Assembly: GCA_947505055.1 (NCBI GenBank)
Contig: CANNLO010000356.1
Coordinates: 1 to 5,119, forward strand
Direction: 5' to 3'
Origin: Methylococcaceae bacterium
GTDB lineage: Bacteria; Pseudomonadota; Gammaproteobacteria; Methylococcales; Methylomonadaceae
DNA length: 5,119 nucleotides
Shown: piece after piece, positions 5,028 to 5,119 of the stretch
Layout: each line of letters starts with the position of its first letter
How positions within the stretch are numbered: the first letter of the stretch is position 1
The notes under the pieces: generated by a model
Database searches by the model: none
Told to the model about the DNA's origin: nothing
Seen by the model: only the letters and a program-made list of their open reading frames with translations
Program-made: the position numbers and the translations under genes

Positions 5028-5119
5028 ATGCTGCTCGGGGTTTGCAACCCCGATCGAAACGTTTAACGACATTCAGCACGGTATAAATCTGCGCAAAACA
5101 TGAGTAACGGGGTAACAAA
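5028..5119. repeat. Repeat unit 4, cut by window edge
   Basis: 92 of the expected 95 bases are present, ending in GGGGTAACAAA. The hairpin is at 5036-5052. It is closest to unit 3. Confidence 0.88.

Larger units (their letters stand above)
4791..5119. repeat. Tandem array of 95-bp palindrome-headed repeats
   Basis: Four units begin at 4791, 4886, 4933 and 5028, each with ATGC followed a few bases later by a CGGGGTT-TGC-AACCCCG type hairpin, then CGAAACGTTTA. Units 1, 3 and 4 also share a linker containing ATAAATCTGCGCAAAAC and GAGTAACGGGGTAACAAA, for a 95-bp period. By eye, units 1 and 3 differ at about 7 of 95 bases and units 3 and 4 at about 4 of 92. The array runs past the window edge. 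The bases just before unit 1 (TGACAAACTA) resemble the end of a unit (TAACAAACAA), so the array starts next to the stop codon of the upstream gene. REP/BIME-like extragenic repeats are the closest known class. I see no coding sequence in it. Confidence 0.9.

Noticed and set aside
4826..5047. 73-residue open frame on the minus strand
   Set aside because: It lies wholly within the repeat array and its protein repeats itself with the DNA period; no ribosome binding site.
4791..5119. CRISPR array, since the repeats are palindromic and contain GATCGAAAC
   Set aside because: The stretches between palindromes are nearly identical in units 1, 3 and 4, whereas CRISPR spacers are unique. The 95/47-bp spacing is irregular and no cas gene is in view.
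4791..5119. Integron attC array
   Set aside because: GTTTAAC resembles a core site, but there are no cassettes between the repeats, no integrase, and the arms do not form the expected attC layout.

Overview
The window looks like a chromosomal segment of a gammaproteobacterium. The ars proteins are of proteobacterial type. The 120-residue Cys-rich exported protein and the GGGGTTTGCAACCCC palindromes at the right end remind me of methane-oxidising Methylococcales. That placement is from memory and is not proven by the sequence.

Left half (277-2768, minus strand): a compact arsenic-resistance operon, transcribed right to left as arsR - arsC - arsI/cadI-like - acr3. ArsR would repress the promoter just upstream of it. 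ArsC reduces arsenate to arsenite. The ArsI-like dioxygenase would split the C-As bond of trivalent methylarsenicals to give arsenite, and ACR3 exports arsenite. No arsA, arsB, arsD, arsH or arsM is in view. Gaps are 34, 106 and 33 nt. Bases 1-276, downstream of acr3, hold no gene I can support.

Middle (2943-3497, minus strand): a MarR-family regulator with a Cys-rich C-terminal extension that looks metal- or redox-binding. It points the same way as the ars genes, 174 nt upstream of arsR, and no U-tract terminator is visible between them. Direct and inverted repeats upstream of it are candidate operator sites.

Right half (3498-4780, plus strand): an AT-rich stretch with three small genes of unknown function. 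They encode a 69-residue protein with a signal peptide, a 57-residue single-span membrane protein and a 120-residue exported protein with six cysteines. A 63-bp nested inverted repeat lies between the second and third genes.

Right end (4791-5119): a tandem array of 95-bp units, each headed by a strong palindrome, running off the window. One unit is cut to 47 bp and keeps only the palindrome block. It is REP/BIME-like rather than CRISPR or integron.

The ars operon is well understood. The least explained parts are the small plus-strand genes, the hairpin between them, the palindromic array, and a similar PDS-S/T-CC tail shared by ArsR and the ArsI-like protein.
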